A DNA stretch of 64,000 nt from positions 692,021 to 756,020 of the forward strand of contig CAXXKX010000005.1 in the NCBI GenBank assembly GCA_963676655.2. Direction: 5' to 3'. The DNA comes from G963676655 sp963676655. GTDB lineage: Bacteria > Verrucomicrobiota > Lentisphaeria > Victivallales > Victivallaceae. Both the position numbers and the translations under genes were made by a program. Numbering within the stretch: position 1 is the first letter of the stretch; each line of letters starts with the position of its first letter. The notes below the pieces were generated by a model. That model had not been told where the DNA came from and did no database searches. It saw nothing but the letters and a program-made list of their open reading frames with translations. Positions 36,539 to 45,500 of the stretch are shown here, in pieces.

Positions 36539-37591
36539 TTATTTATGAACCTCTCCCGGCAATATCAGGCGCGGCTCAAGTAATTTTACTTCGACCGGAC
36601 GCGCCGGGTTCTTTATCTTCTTCAACAGCAGTTCCGACGCTAATTTACCAATATCATCAGAACGAATGTCGATAGACGCAAATAAATCAGGTACATTACG
36701 AATAACCTGCCCGGTACTGTTACAGGCAACAACCTGAATATCTTTTCCAGGCATAATCCCATGGCGATACAGAGTAATGCATACACCGACCATCAATGCA
36801 TCAGATGGACAAAATATACCATCCGGCAAGGTTTTCATTGCCAAAAGTTTGTTTACCTGTTCCTCGGTATTTTCGTATCTCTCTCTCCCATCACAGATAA
36901 ACTCATAAGCAACGCAGCCTGATGCCGTCATACTGTCCATAAAAGTCATATACCGTTCCTTGAAGAGATTCTGAGAATTAGGACCAATATAGGCTCCGGA
37001 CCTACATCCTTTGCTGACGAGGTATTCAGTTGCAAGCTTTCCAACCTTAGCGTTTTCGTACCCGATATGGTCATATTCCGGCAAGTCACCGGGAGCCCCC
37101 ATTATCCTGACACAAGGCATGCGCAGCATATCTTCCGGAAAATCATAATTACTATTATAGATGAAAAGAAATCCATCAACTTTTTTACGCAGAACATTAA
37201 CAACATTGCGCCGATTGAGTAATGAGCCTTCCAGGAACATCGGACAGTTATTTTCGCTGAAATACTTCTGCGCCCCCATCATCGCACGATAATAAACCGG
37301 TACCGTCATTATATCAGGATCAGGACCATTGAAACATATCGCAACATTATACTGGCGTTTCACATAAGTTCCTTTGCGCGGAATGCGGTAAACAAAACCG
37401 TCTGCCTCAAGCTTTTTGATTGCCTTGTCAACAGTCATGAAATTGACGTCATATTCCAGCGCTAACTGCTTTACTCCCGGCAAAGCACCAGTCAGTATTC
37501 CTTTCTCTATCCGTGAACGAATATCTTTATACACCCGGGGATATTTCACCTCAAGTTTGCCATTATTACCACTTTTCAAATCTGTAGTCAT
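36539..37591 (-). CDS. GntR-type regulator with a LacI-like sugar-sensing domain
   Basis: 350 residues from the ATG at 37591 (a GTG four codons earlier is also open). An N-terminal GntR winged helix (~15-80: YKDIRSRIEKGILTGALPG, FMTVDKAIKKLEADGFVYR, RKGTYVK) joins a periplasmic-binding-protein-like effector domain (~85-350; GYENAKVGKLATEYLVSKG, DGIFCPSDALMVGVC). This hybrid is typical of PVC sugar regulators. It is the first gene of a five-gene minus-strand operon ending at the 29189 terminator. Direct repeats CTTATAGCT just upstream (37603-37611, 37620-37628) are candidate operators. Confidence 0.9.
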   Translation of the reverse strand: MTTDLKSGNNGKLEVKYPRVYKDIRSRIEKGILTGALPGVKQLALEYDVNFMTVDKAIKKLEADGFVYRIPRKGTYVKRQYNVAICFNGPDPDIMTVPVYYRAMMGAQKYFSENNCPMFLEGSLLNRRNVVNVLRKKVDGFLFIYNSNYDFPEDMLRMPCVRIMGAPGDLPEYDHIGYENAKVGKLATEYLVSKGCRSGAYIGPNSQNLFKERYMTFMDSMTASGCVAYEFICDGRERYENTEEQVNKLLAMKTLPDGIFCPSDALMVGVCITLYRHGIMPGKDIQVVACNSTGQVIRNVPDLFASIDIRSDDIGKLASELLLKKIKNPARPVEVKLLEPRLILPGEVHK

Positions 37592-37602
37592 ACGTTCATC
37601 CA

Positions 37603-37628
37603 CTTATAGCTGTCTTACGCTTATAGCT
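37603..37628. promoter_or_regulatory. Candidate GntR operator: two CTTATAGCT direct repeats
   Basis: CTTATAGCT at 37603-37611 and 37620-37628, 17 bases apart start to start, directly upstream of the minus-strand GntR gene in a divergent promoter region. Likely an autoregulatory site; not proven. Confidence 0.45.
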
Positions 37629-37742
37629 ATATTATATAACATGGGCAGAAAAAAAGCAACCCCACACATAACTAAAAAGAAATATTTTTTTACATTTTTG
37701 TCTTTATCTACAATTTTTTCCCATATTTCTTATTATGCCCTG

Positions 37743-37770
37743 TTGACAAACCCGGGTTGAATATTATATT
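37743..37770 (+). promoter_or_regulatory. Sigma-70-like promoter of the plus-strand GntR operon
   Basis: TTGACA (37743-37748), 16-bp spacer, TATATT (37765-37770), 47 bases before the GntR ATG at 37818. Confidence 0.6.
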
Positions 37771-37817
37771 GATATATATCACTTGTGAAACGTGATTTAA
37801 TTCAATAGGAATACAGC

Positions 37818-38936
37818 ATGACGGAACTGGCATCAAAACCATTAGCAAAATATCTGCAGCTGCGTGATGAACTCAAGTCGGACATAGTCAAAGGAGTGTA
37901 TCCGCAGGGCAGCAAACTGCCGACCTGCCGGGAACTGACCACGATTCTCGGCGCCAGTTACCTGACGGTAACCAACGCGCTCCGCAAACTGGAAGAAGAC
38001 GGCTATGTCAGGCGTCTGCACGGTAAAGGCATCTATGTCCGCAAAGCCGAGCCGGAGCCAGTTCGAAAAACCATCAAGGCCGGTTACTTTATCAACGTCA
38101 AAGTAAGTATCTTCGGTCACTTTTTCACTGCGGTCCTGGAAGGCCTGAACCGGCAGCCGGTCTACAATATTCCGGTTGGCATGCCGGGGGCTTCGGTTGA
38201 AACAACATTGGCTGAAAACGAAGCCTGGATGGATGACATTTTCCATAATCGTTTTAATTCGGCAGTGATTCTCGGCGACCGTCATTTTCCGTTCAAAACC
38301 CTGATGCGCTACCGCAATGAACTCGAACAAATCAATTTTGTTTTTATGGATAACAGCAGTTTGACTTTTCCCGCCGCAAACCGGATTCTGGTTGACTGGC
38401 ATGAAGTCGGCTACCTGGGCGCAAAGCATTTTCTTGACACCGGGCACCACAAACTGGCGGTCCTGTCCGTATCCCAGTTACAGGATATGTACTGTCGCCA
38501 AATGGGGGTAAAGAACCACGATCACAGTCAATCCATCCTGGATGGAATTGAACAGGCTTATACCGATGCCAAAATAGATTTTTTCGAGAATGTGAAAGTG
38601 GTTAACGACCAGAAGAATGCTGAAAGCCCGGAGCGCAGTATGCGTGATATCGCACAATGTTTTGACGAGGGTTGCACCGCATTTCTGGCGGTCGGAGACA
38701 GCCGGGCCAAGAAAATCTACACTATCGCGAATGAGAAAAAATTGGAGATCGGCCGGGATATCGCGGTTGTCGGTATCTTTAATATGCCGATCTGTGATAT
38801 GATGATCCCGGAACTGAGTTCTATTTCAGTTAATGAAGCGGAAATCGGACATTTGACCGCCCAGGCAATCAGAGAAGATTGGCGCGGCCAGACCAGACTG
38901 GTGAAGCCGGAACTTATCATAAGGAAATCAGGATGA
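37818..38936 (+). CDS. GntR-type regulator with a LacI-like sugar-sensing domain
   Basis: 372 residues. The N-terminal GntR winged helix (YLQLRDELKSDIVKGVYPQG, CRELTTILGASYLTVTNALR, GKGIYVRK) is followed by a sugar-binding-protein-like effector domain (~85-370; VDWHEVGYLGAKHFLDTGHH, VVGIFNMPICDMMIPELSS). It is divergent from the similar regulator at 36539, and each heads its own operon. Its stop overlaps the next gene's start (ATGA at 38933-38936), so regulator and enzyme are translationally coupled. The ATG has AATAGGAA upstream. Probably senses a sugar released by the plus-strand operon's secreted proteins. Confidence 0.9.
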   Translation: MTELASKPLAKYLQLRDELKSDIVKGVYPQGSKLPTCRELTTILGASYLTVTNALRKLEEDGYVRRLHGKGIYVRKAEPEPVRKTIKAGYFINVKVSIFGHFFTAVLEGLNRQPVYNIPVGMPGASVETTLAENEAWMDDIFHNRFNSAVILGDRHFPFKTLMRYRNELEQINFVFMDNSSLTFPAANRILVDWHEVGYLGAKHFLDTGHHKLAVLSVSQLQDMYCRQMGVKNHDHSQSILDGIEQAYTDAKIDFFENVKVVNDQKNAESPERSMRDIAQCFDEGCTAFLAVGDSRAKKIYTIANEKKLEIGRDIAVVGIFNMPICDMMIPELSSISVNEAEIGHLTAQAIREDWRGQTRLVKPELIIRKSG

Positions 38937-40462
38937 AAAGAATAATTGTATTGACAATCATCCTGTTTCAGGTCGGAGCCGCCCTGGCTGATCCGGGCGT
39001 AGTCCTGAAATCCGGTTCAAGGATAGTGATTAATACCGCTGGAAAAGCTTTATTTTCACGCTCCAAATGCACTGTAAGAACAGAAATTCGTCATACAAAA
39101 AACGGGATATGCATCCAATACCACATATCCAATCCAAGTAAAAATCCCGAGGCCTTACCAACATTTCAGGTTCCAGGAATTATGTTTCCTGACAGCGGCG
39201 TCAGCCTGCTTGACAACTGGAAAGTGATCAAATGGATGCCGCAACTAAAACCCAATTCACCATCTTCAAAAAAACGTCTGCATCCAATGCGCAGCTATCC
39301 CTGGCAGAGCTATTCGCCGGTGCTTGGAATCAAAGATGAACGCACGATGGTCGGAGCGGCCTTGATGTATAATGCTTTCAAAATGATGTGTGAAGTTCAC
39401 ACCAACTATCGTTACGACAAGCGTGATAAAAGCTGGACTTTTATTTTTAAACCGGTATTGAAAATTGTCAAAAACAAACAGGGCAAACGCGGCTGGTCTC
39501 CCGCCATGCTGGCACCGGGAGAGTTAACCACATTCAACCTGTCCCTGGCGGCGGAAAATGCCGGAAACTGGTTGAAAACGTTTGTCGAATATCGCAATTT
39601 TTTCCGTAATTATTTCCGGGGCCGACGTTCCTACGAAAAGAGCAATGAGCCGATCTTCGCTTATTCTCTTTCCAGCGGCCCCCTGAAGAAACAACTGACA
39701 AAAGAAAATCCTCGTGCGTTCAACCTGAGTTTGAAAATCCATGAAAAAGGCTGGAAAGATTTTCCGGAAATCGTTAAAAAAACCGGCTACGACAAGGGAT
39801 TCCGCCGCATGATGATCTGGGGTTCGGTCGGTCGTCAGACCAAGCATCCTAAAACCAATATGGCCTGGGAAATCGGTTCCGGCTGGATTGAGCCGCAAAA
39901 AAACACTGAAAATGAGTTCAAAAAATTGTCCCGGATGGGCATAACCGTCGGCCTCTGGTGGGGACGCGCCTTCGCTATTTCCGGCGGCTTTGATTCGGGA
40001 CAACGTCACCCGTGGAACCCGGATAACCCGAAAGACAATACCGCCGCCTTCAGGGAACTCGATGCCGCCTACAAACGTGGAGTAAGGCTGATCGGGTGCG
40101 ACGCGGTAACTTCTTACATCCTCGGTAAAGACTGGACCCCGTCAAGCAAAGTTTCTTTCATGAAGATCTATCCGCTACTCCATGAAAGATATCCGGATAT
40201 GAAATTTATCGTCGAGCCGGCCGCTTGTGATTTCCTGCATTTGCAGGGGCCCTCATTCATGTGGGATTCAAATGTCAACGGCCCGTTTGAATTTGCCGAT
40301 TACCTGGTTCCCGGCGCGGAAACCAATGTGGCAATGAAAAGACGATATATGGCAAATGAAAAATGCGACTGGCAAAAACGCTTTGACCAGCTCCGCAAAT
40401 GGGGTTATACCCCGATCGTATTCAGTGACTCTCAAGGTAAAAATTTAACCGTTAAACGATAA
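38933..40462 (+). CDS. Secreted TIM-barrel glycosidase-like protein
   Basis: 509 residues starting at the ATG at 38933, inside the GntR stop (ATGA), with AAGGAAATCAGG upstream and a clean signal peptide (IVLTIILFQVGAALA). An N-terminal beta-rich region precedes a barrel-like C-terminal half (~280-509): GITVGLWWGRAF, RGVRLIGCDAVTSYIL, MKFIVEPAACDF and ADYLVPGAETNV. The Asp in GCDAV and Glu in VEPAA are spaced like the catalytic pair of retaining or inverting barrel glycosidases. This is a pattern-based suggestion only. No confident family. The C-terminus ends soon after WGYTPIVFSDSQG, so no trailing domain is present. Confidence 0.6.
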   Translation: MKRIIVLTIILFQVGAALADPGVVLKSGSRIVINTAGKALFSRSKCTVRTEIRHTKNGICIQYHISNPSKNPEALPTFQVPGIMFPDSGVSLLDNWKVIKWMPQLKPNSPSSKKRLHPMRSYPWQSYSPVLGIKDERTMVGAALMYNAFKMMCEVHTNYRYDKRDKSWTFIFKPVLKIVKNKQGKRGWSPAMLAPGELTTFNLSLAAENAGNWLKTFVEYRNFFRNYFRGRRSYEKSNEPIFAYSLSSGPLKKQLTKENPRAFNLSLKIHEKGWKDFPEIVKKTGYDKGFRRMMIWGSVGRQTKHPKTNMAWEIGSGWIEPQKNTENEFKKLSRMGITVGLWWGRAFAISGGFDSGQRHPWNPDNPKDNTAAFRELDAAYKRGVRLIGCDAVTSYILGKDWTPSSKVSFMKIYPLLHERYPDMKFIVEPAACDFLHLQGPSFMWDSNVNGPFEFADYLVPGAETNVAMKRRYMANEKCDWQKRFDQLRKWGYTPIVFSDSQGKNLTVKR

Positions 40463-40477
40463 AAAAGGAGAAAAGAA

Positions 40478-41299
40478 ATGAACTGTAAAACCGTCGTAAA
40501 CAGCATTAATCATCGTCGTCAGGCAAACAAATTCACGCTAATTGAACTCCTCGTAGTAATCGCAATTATAGCTATCCTAGCCAGCATGTTACTACCGGCC
40601 TTGAATCAGGCACGTGACAAAGCCAAAGCGATTGCCTGTGCCAGTAATTTGAAACAACTGGGTACCGGAGTCGCTTTGTATTATGATGATAACGACTCGT
40701 ATATAGCCGGGTGGTGGCAGTCCACGAGCGTCAACGGTGCAGACTATCGTTGGGCCTCAGTTATTCTCCCTTATGTTAAAACCGGCGTCATCTGGGTTTG
40801 CCCCGCCTCCCCTGATGCCTCAACCACCGCGATGGCCAAACTGCGGTCAAGTACTACCCTGACGACCGGTTTCTACAACGCCTTGAACGCGATCCAGACC
40901 ATCGGCATCAACTGTTACGGCGGCAACAACGGAGCCGGTAAAGAGGGCCTGAACCGCTCATTCTACACCTCCAGTCACAAATTCAACCGGATTCAGAACT
41001 CCTCAACAGTTGTCTACGCCGGAGACGCCACCGGAATGGATGCAAGGTTTTACAATCCCAGGAACTCAAATGGACTCCGCCCCGTCCTGCAGGCCGATAT
41101 CTGGCCGAATACTTCTGCCAGTTATTACCCGTTCCACAAATCGACCATCAATTTCCTGATGCTCGGCGGCAACGTCAAGCCAACCGGCCTGATGCTGGCC
41201 AATCAATGGACCGCCACCACCAGCAGTATCGCCGTCACTGCCGGACGCTGGCATTTCAATATTGTTCCCGATCCATCCGGTTATCGCGGCAGCATGTAA
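40478..41299 (+). CDS. Prepilin-like protein (pseudopilin family)
   Basis: 273 residues. A slightly longer pre-leader (MNCKTVVNSINHRRQANK) precedes FTLIELLVVIAIIAIL and SMLLPALNQARDKAK. The type IV prepilin cleavage/methylation signal is intact. The body has YYDDNDSYIAGWWQ, WVCPASP and a late NFLMLGGNVKPTGL, where GG replaces the DG/DGH seen in the other two copies. AGGAG precedes the ATG. Third gene of the plus-strand operon, 15 bases after the glycosidase-like gene. No other pilus or secretion gene is near. Likely membrane-anchored after processing; role in glycan handling inferred from repeated context. Confidence 0.85.
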   Translation: MNCKTVVNSINHRRQANKFTLIELLVVIAIIAILASMLLPALNQARDKAKAIACASNLKQLGTGVALYYDDNDSYIAGWWQSTSVNGADYRWASVILPYVKTGVIWVCPASPDASTTAMAKLRSSTTLTTGFYNALNAIQTIGINCYGGNNGAGKEGLNRSFYTSSHKFNRIQNSSTVVYAGDATGMDARFYNPRNSNGLRPVLQADIWPNTSASYYPFHKSTINFLMLGGNVKPTGLMLANQWTATTSSIAVTAGRWHFNIVPDPSGYRGSM

Positions 41300-41322
41300 T
41301 TTAATCTTCTGAAAGTGAAATT

Positions 41323-42579
41323 ATGAGCTACCTTACGAAGAAGTTTTTCTATACGCTGTTGCTTGTCTCTGGCATAACCACCGCGGCGGAAGTTCCCGGT
41401 TTCAAAGGCCGCTTTACTTTGAAGGTTGAACCCTATACCGTTGAGGTCACCGGCGAACATAAATTCTGCATTCAGAAAATCTATTACCAGGGCTATGTTA
41501 TCGGCGACGACACCGGCTATTACGGCACTATCCTGGCCAACGGCAAAGCCAAATTTATCGGAGCCGGCCATAATGAAGGCGGAGTTGAAAAAGTCCAGTC
41601 TTTTGCCCTGACTGTCGACGGTAAACCGGCGGAATACAAACTCGGAGCGGTCCTGACCGGAAAGCGGATCGAATACCAGAAAGTCTCCATTCAGGACAAT
41701 CTGAAAGTATACGTCAAAGTGGCGATAACCAAAAATGGTATTCGCATTGACAAACATTTCGAAGCGCTGGACGAACAGAAAATCTATTCGTTTTACATCT
41801 TCCAGTACTGTTTTACCGGCAAGACCCGCGAATGGCTGATCGGCAGGCCGGACGGCACTTTTGCCGACGGCGTTTTCAAAAGCGACAAAGGCTGGCATTT
41901 GCGCAGGGAACGCGAAATTTTATGGTTCAGTCAATTCGACCCCGCGGTAGAAAAAGGCATTATCGGCTATTTCATCTCCTATTTTCCCAAACAGGGCAAA
42001 TACATGTTCTGGGACTTGCAGCGTTATCACAAGTTTTATTTCTGGGCCAATTTGCCGAAAGTTGTACCCAAAGGCATGAAATCGCCGCATTACGCCATGT
42101 TCCTGAAAGGCTTCGACGCCAAACCTGCTGACTGGAAAAAAGAAGTGAAAACTTTAACGGCCGAAATGGTTAAACAGTATCCGCCGCCTAAACCGCCGGA
42201 AAATACGGTCTACACATTTGACCAGCTTCCCGGTAAATGCCTGGAACTTAAAGGCAACGGCAAATTTGTCTGCAAAAAACTCCCGGCCAACCTGAAACCG
42301 GAAAAACAATATAAGATTTCCTTTAAAATCAAGAAGTCGCCGGAAGTCAGCAGAGGAGCCAGCGACAATTACATTCTGGTCGGCCAACACGACAAGAACC
42401 GGAAATTCCAGTCATTCGGCGCGTTTGCCACCAGAACGCCTTGTGACGACCAATGGCATCAGGAGTCGGGAGTATTCAAAACTCCTGCTCAAATTACCGT
42501 CGGCAATATATTTATTTACAATAAGCGTACCAACGCTTCAATCTGGATCGACGAACTTAAAATCGATCCGGTAAAATAA
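41323..42579 (+). CDS. Secreted protein with a C-terminal carbohydrate-binding-like module
   Basis: 418 residues with a signal peptide (YTLLLVSGITTAAE). Residues ~25-280 form an unrecognised, beta-rich domain. The C-terminal ~130 residues (from GKCLELKGNGKFVCKKLP to SIWIDELKIDPVK) resemble CBM4/9-type jelly-roll modules. They are visibly homologous to the C-terminus of the 46781 protein (GKRCLELKGSGKYVIKKFP ... SVWIDAIKLEKV). It sits 23 bases after the prepilin gene and 16 before the next giant gene. Probably a secreted glycan-binding or glycan-modifying protein of the same system. Confidence 0.65.
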   Translation: MSYLTKKFFYTLLLVSGITTAAEVPGFKGRFTLKVEPYTVEVTGEHKFCIQKIYYQGYVIGDDTGYYGTILANGKAKFIGAGHNEGGVEKVQSFALTVDGKPAEYKLGAVLTGKRIEYQKVSIQDNLKVYVKVAITKNGIRIDKHFEALDEQKIYSFYIFQYCFTGKTREWLIGRPDGTFADGVFKSDKGWHLRREREILWFSQFDPAVEKGIIGYFISYFPKQGKYMFWDLQRYHKFYFWANLPKVVPKGMKSPHYAMFLKGFDAKPADWKKEVKTLTAEMVKQYPPPKPPENTVYTFDQLPGKCLELKGNGKFVCKKLPANLKPEKQYKISFKIKKSPEVSRGASDNYILVGQHDKNRKFQSFGAFATRTPCDDQWHQESGVFKTPAQITVGNIFIYNKRTNASIWIDELKIDPVK

Positions 42580-42595
42580 CCCGGAAAGAACTGCT

Positions 42596-45500
42596 ATGCG
42601 TATCCTCTTTGCCATAATTGTGTCTTTATCACTTAGTTCGCGGGCCGGTGAAATCAACCGGACTGTCCCGCTGAAGATTGAATCGAGCAATGCCATTTCA
42701 GCTCAAACCGGCACCATCGGTATTTTCCGCAATCTGCCGCGCCAGCAAAGCGGCGATAAACTGATTTGTCTGGAAGCGGAAAATTATAACGATATCTTCT
42801 GGCAGGGAGTCGGACAGGAAACCACCAGCAGTGAGGATCTCTTACGGAACATGGAAAACCGCGGCAAATTCAAGGCTTATTCCGATCCTCAAGCCTCCGG
42901 TGGCAAATATATCGAAAGAATGACGCTGGCCACCTATTATTTCGGAGTAGCCGATCCTGGAAAATACACCATCTGGTATCGTTTTTACATGCCGCGCAAG
43001 GCCAACTGGCAGTTCAACCAACACCTGAGCAGAGTCGGTAAAGAAGATGTTAAACTGAACGGCCCGGTCAAACAATGGTTCTGGCAGAAAGGCAGCACCT
43101 ATGATTTGAAAAAAATGTCTTACCGCCTGCAACTGGCTTTTTTCCACAATGGTAAACGAATCGACAAGATAGTATTCAGCCGCGATCCGAATTACAAGCC
43201 GACCGGAACCGGTCCGGCACCTACTCCGGTTTCCAAGCGCCTCAGAACCGGCAGGGTTGACTTTGTCCCGGTTGAAATCGCCCCCGATGTGAAATCACCC
43301 ACAGTCAAATTCACTCGGCTGAATAAAACCGGCATTCTGCTGGCCCGCTATACGCTCGACAACGGTAAGCACTGGAAAACGCTTGCCGGTGACGGGAAAC
43401 TGGCTCTGCCTGCCAACAAAACCAATACAGTCAAACTGCAATTTTTCCTGAAACCAGACAAGAACGGTAAATACCCCGAGATCACACTGCCGGAATTGAT
43501 GCTCCGGCAGAACTCCAGCGATTACGCTGTGCTTGAAAACTCCAGCGTCGCTTATATTTTCAACCGGAAAACCGGCGGCATTGATTCAATCAGGCTCAAA
43601 GGAGAATCAATCCCGGTCAAGCTGCCGGATACCGGAATTCCGGTATTCAGCCTGATGCTCAAGCCGGATAATAATTCGACCAAAGGTAAAGTTATCCTGA
43701 CCTCAGCCGACTTCAAAACGGTTAAATCCGCCATTTCCGGCAACAATTTTTCCTGCGAATATTTCAATTCGCAATACAATATCCGCCTTGTCGCCGTTTA
43801 CACCCTAACCCCGGTCGGATTTCTGGATACCCGGCTGACCGTTAAAAACAATGATAAAAACGATATTCTGGAAACCACGTTCCCGATTATCAGTCAAGTC
43901 AGAATCGGTCCTGATGCCAATGACGACATTCTGATCTGGCCGCTCGGTACCGGCAAAAAATTCCCTGCCCCGGTTTCAAAAAGCGCCCAAACAGCTTATT
44001 ATCCCCGCGCCGGACTTGGATATTTTGATATTTACGACAAGCAGGCCGGATTTTATATGGCAAATCATGATCCGGGTCTTTATTCAACCGTAATGAACGC
44101 CGCTCCGGACGAGGCTCGGACCTGGATGAATTTCAACTTTATCCGCCGCAACCGGATCAAGGCAAACGGCGGCAACGTCAATTATCGCTACGCTTTCGGA
44201 GCGCATCACGGCGACTGGCACCGGGCCGCTTTATGGTACAAGGCATGGTATCGTACCGTTTTTCCGGACTATAAGCCCCCGACCTGGCTGGCGGAAAGCA
44301 ATGGCTGGCTGTTTGACAATCTGGCTCAGGCCGGACCGCACAGCTGTTACCGGAATCTGCCCGCCCTGACCTTTCGCCGGGCTATTCTTTACGGTTTGCC
44401 GCACGTGCAAATATGGGGAACCGATGGGGCCAATTCATGTCAAACCTATTTCATGCCGCCCGAATTCATGGGGGGACCGGAAGCGATGAAACAGGCCAGT
44501 CAATGGTGGAAACAGCGCGGCGGAAAAGTCGGATATTATATCCTTGGACAGGGCCCAAGCGCCTGGTGTTTCAGCAATCAAAGCAAAGCCTACTTCGGAG
44601 TACAGTGGAAAAACATGCCTGACTGGGCGGTGCCGCCTGGCAAAAAAGCAGGAACCTCGGAAAAATGGCTCATGGAAAATGCCCGTTACGACCATCAGGA
44701 CCGCAGAACACCGGAAAATCACCGCTCGAAAACCAAAGCGCAAAAGGAGACCGCCGCCAATTATCCATGGGATTATATCGCCATGAGCAATTACTCAAAA
44801 CCGTGGAACAACCTTCTGCTCTTCTGGGTAGTGGATAAATACCTGCGCGACTGGGGTTGCAAAACCGTTTATCTCGATACTTTCCACACTCAGGCCGACA
44901 ATCCTGATTTCAATCCATTCCTTAAACTCCACGGCGAGGGACAAGGCGGAAAAATGCGCAGTCTTCTGGCCAAAGAATTATTTGAACGCGGCCGTAAAAT
45001 CGATCCCGACTTCCTGCCGGTAATGGAAATGCAATGCGATGCCTATACCCCGTGGATGGCAATTCAGTGCAGTTCGTCCGCCAAAGATACCGAGATGTAT
45101 AAATTCACCCATCCGGAATGTAAATATTTTCAGGGGCATACCGCACAAGGAACCCGCGGCCTGGTGCGTTTCGAAAGGTTCAGCTCATGCTGGCTCTACG
45201 GCAACTTGTTCGACCATCGTCTGACTGACGATTGGACCTGGGAAGTCATCAAAATGCGCCAATGGGTCACCCGCTGGATCAATGCCGCCCGTTTTATGGA
45301 CGACCTCGGCTTACAGATCAACGCCCCTGAATTAAAAGGCAAAGTACACCGGGTCGAGCAACCCGGAACCTGCGGATTTCTGGTCAACTTCTGGAACACC
45401 GCCCGACGCGAATGGCCGGCTGAAAACAAAACGTTACGAAGTCAACCGTGGAAACCATATAAGATCACACAAAAGCTGTCCCCGTTGGGCAAAGTCGCCG

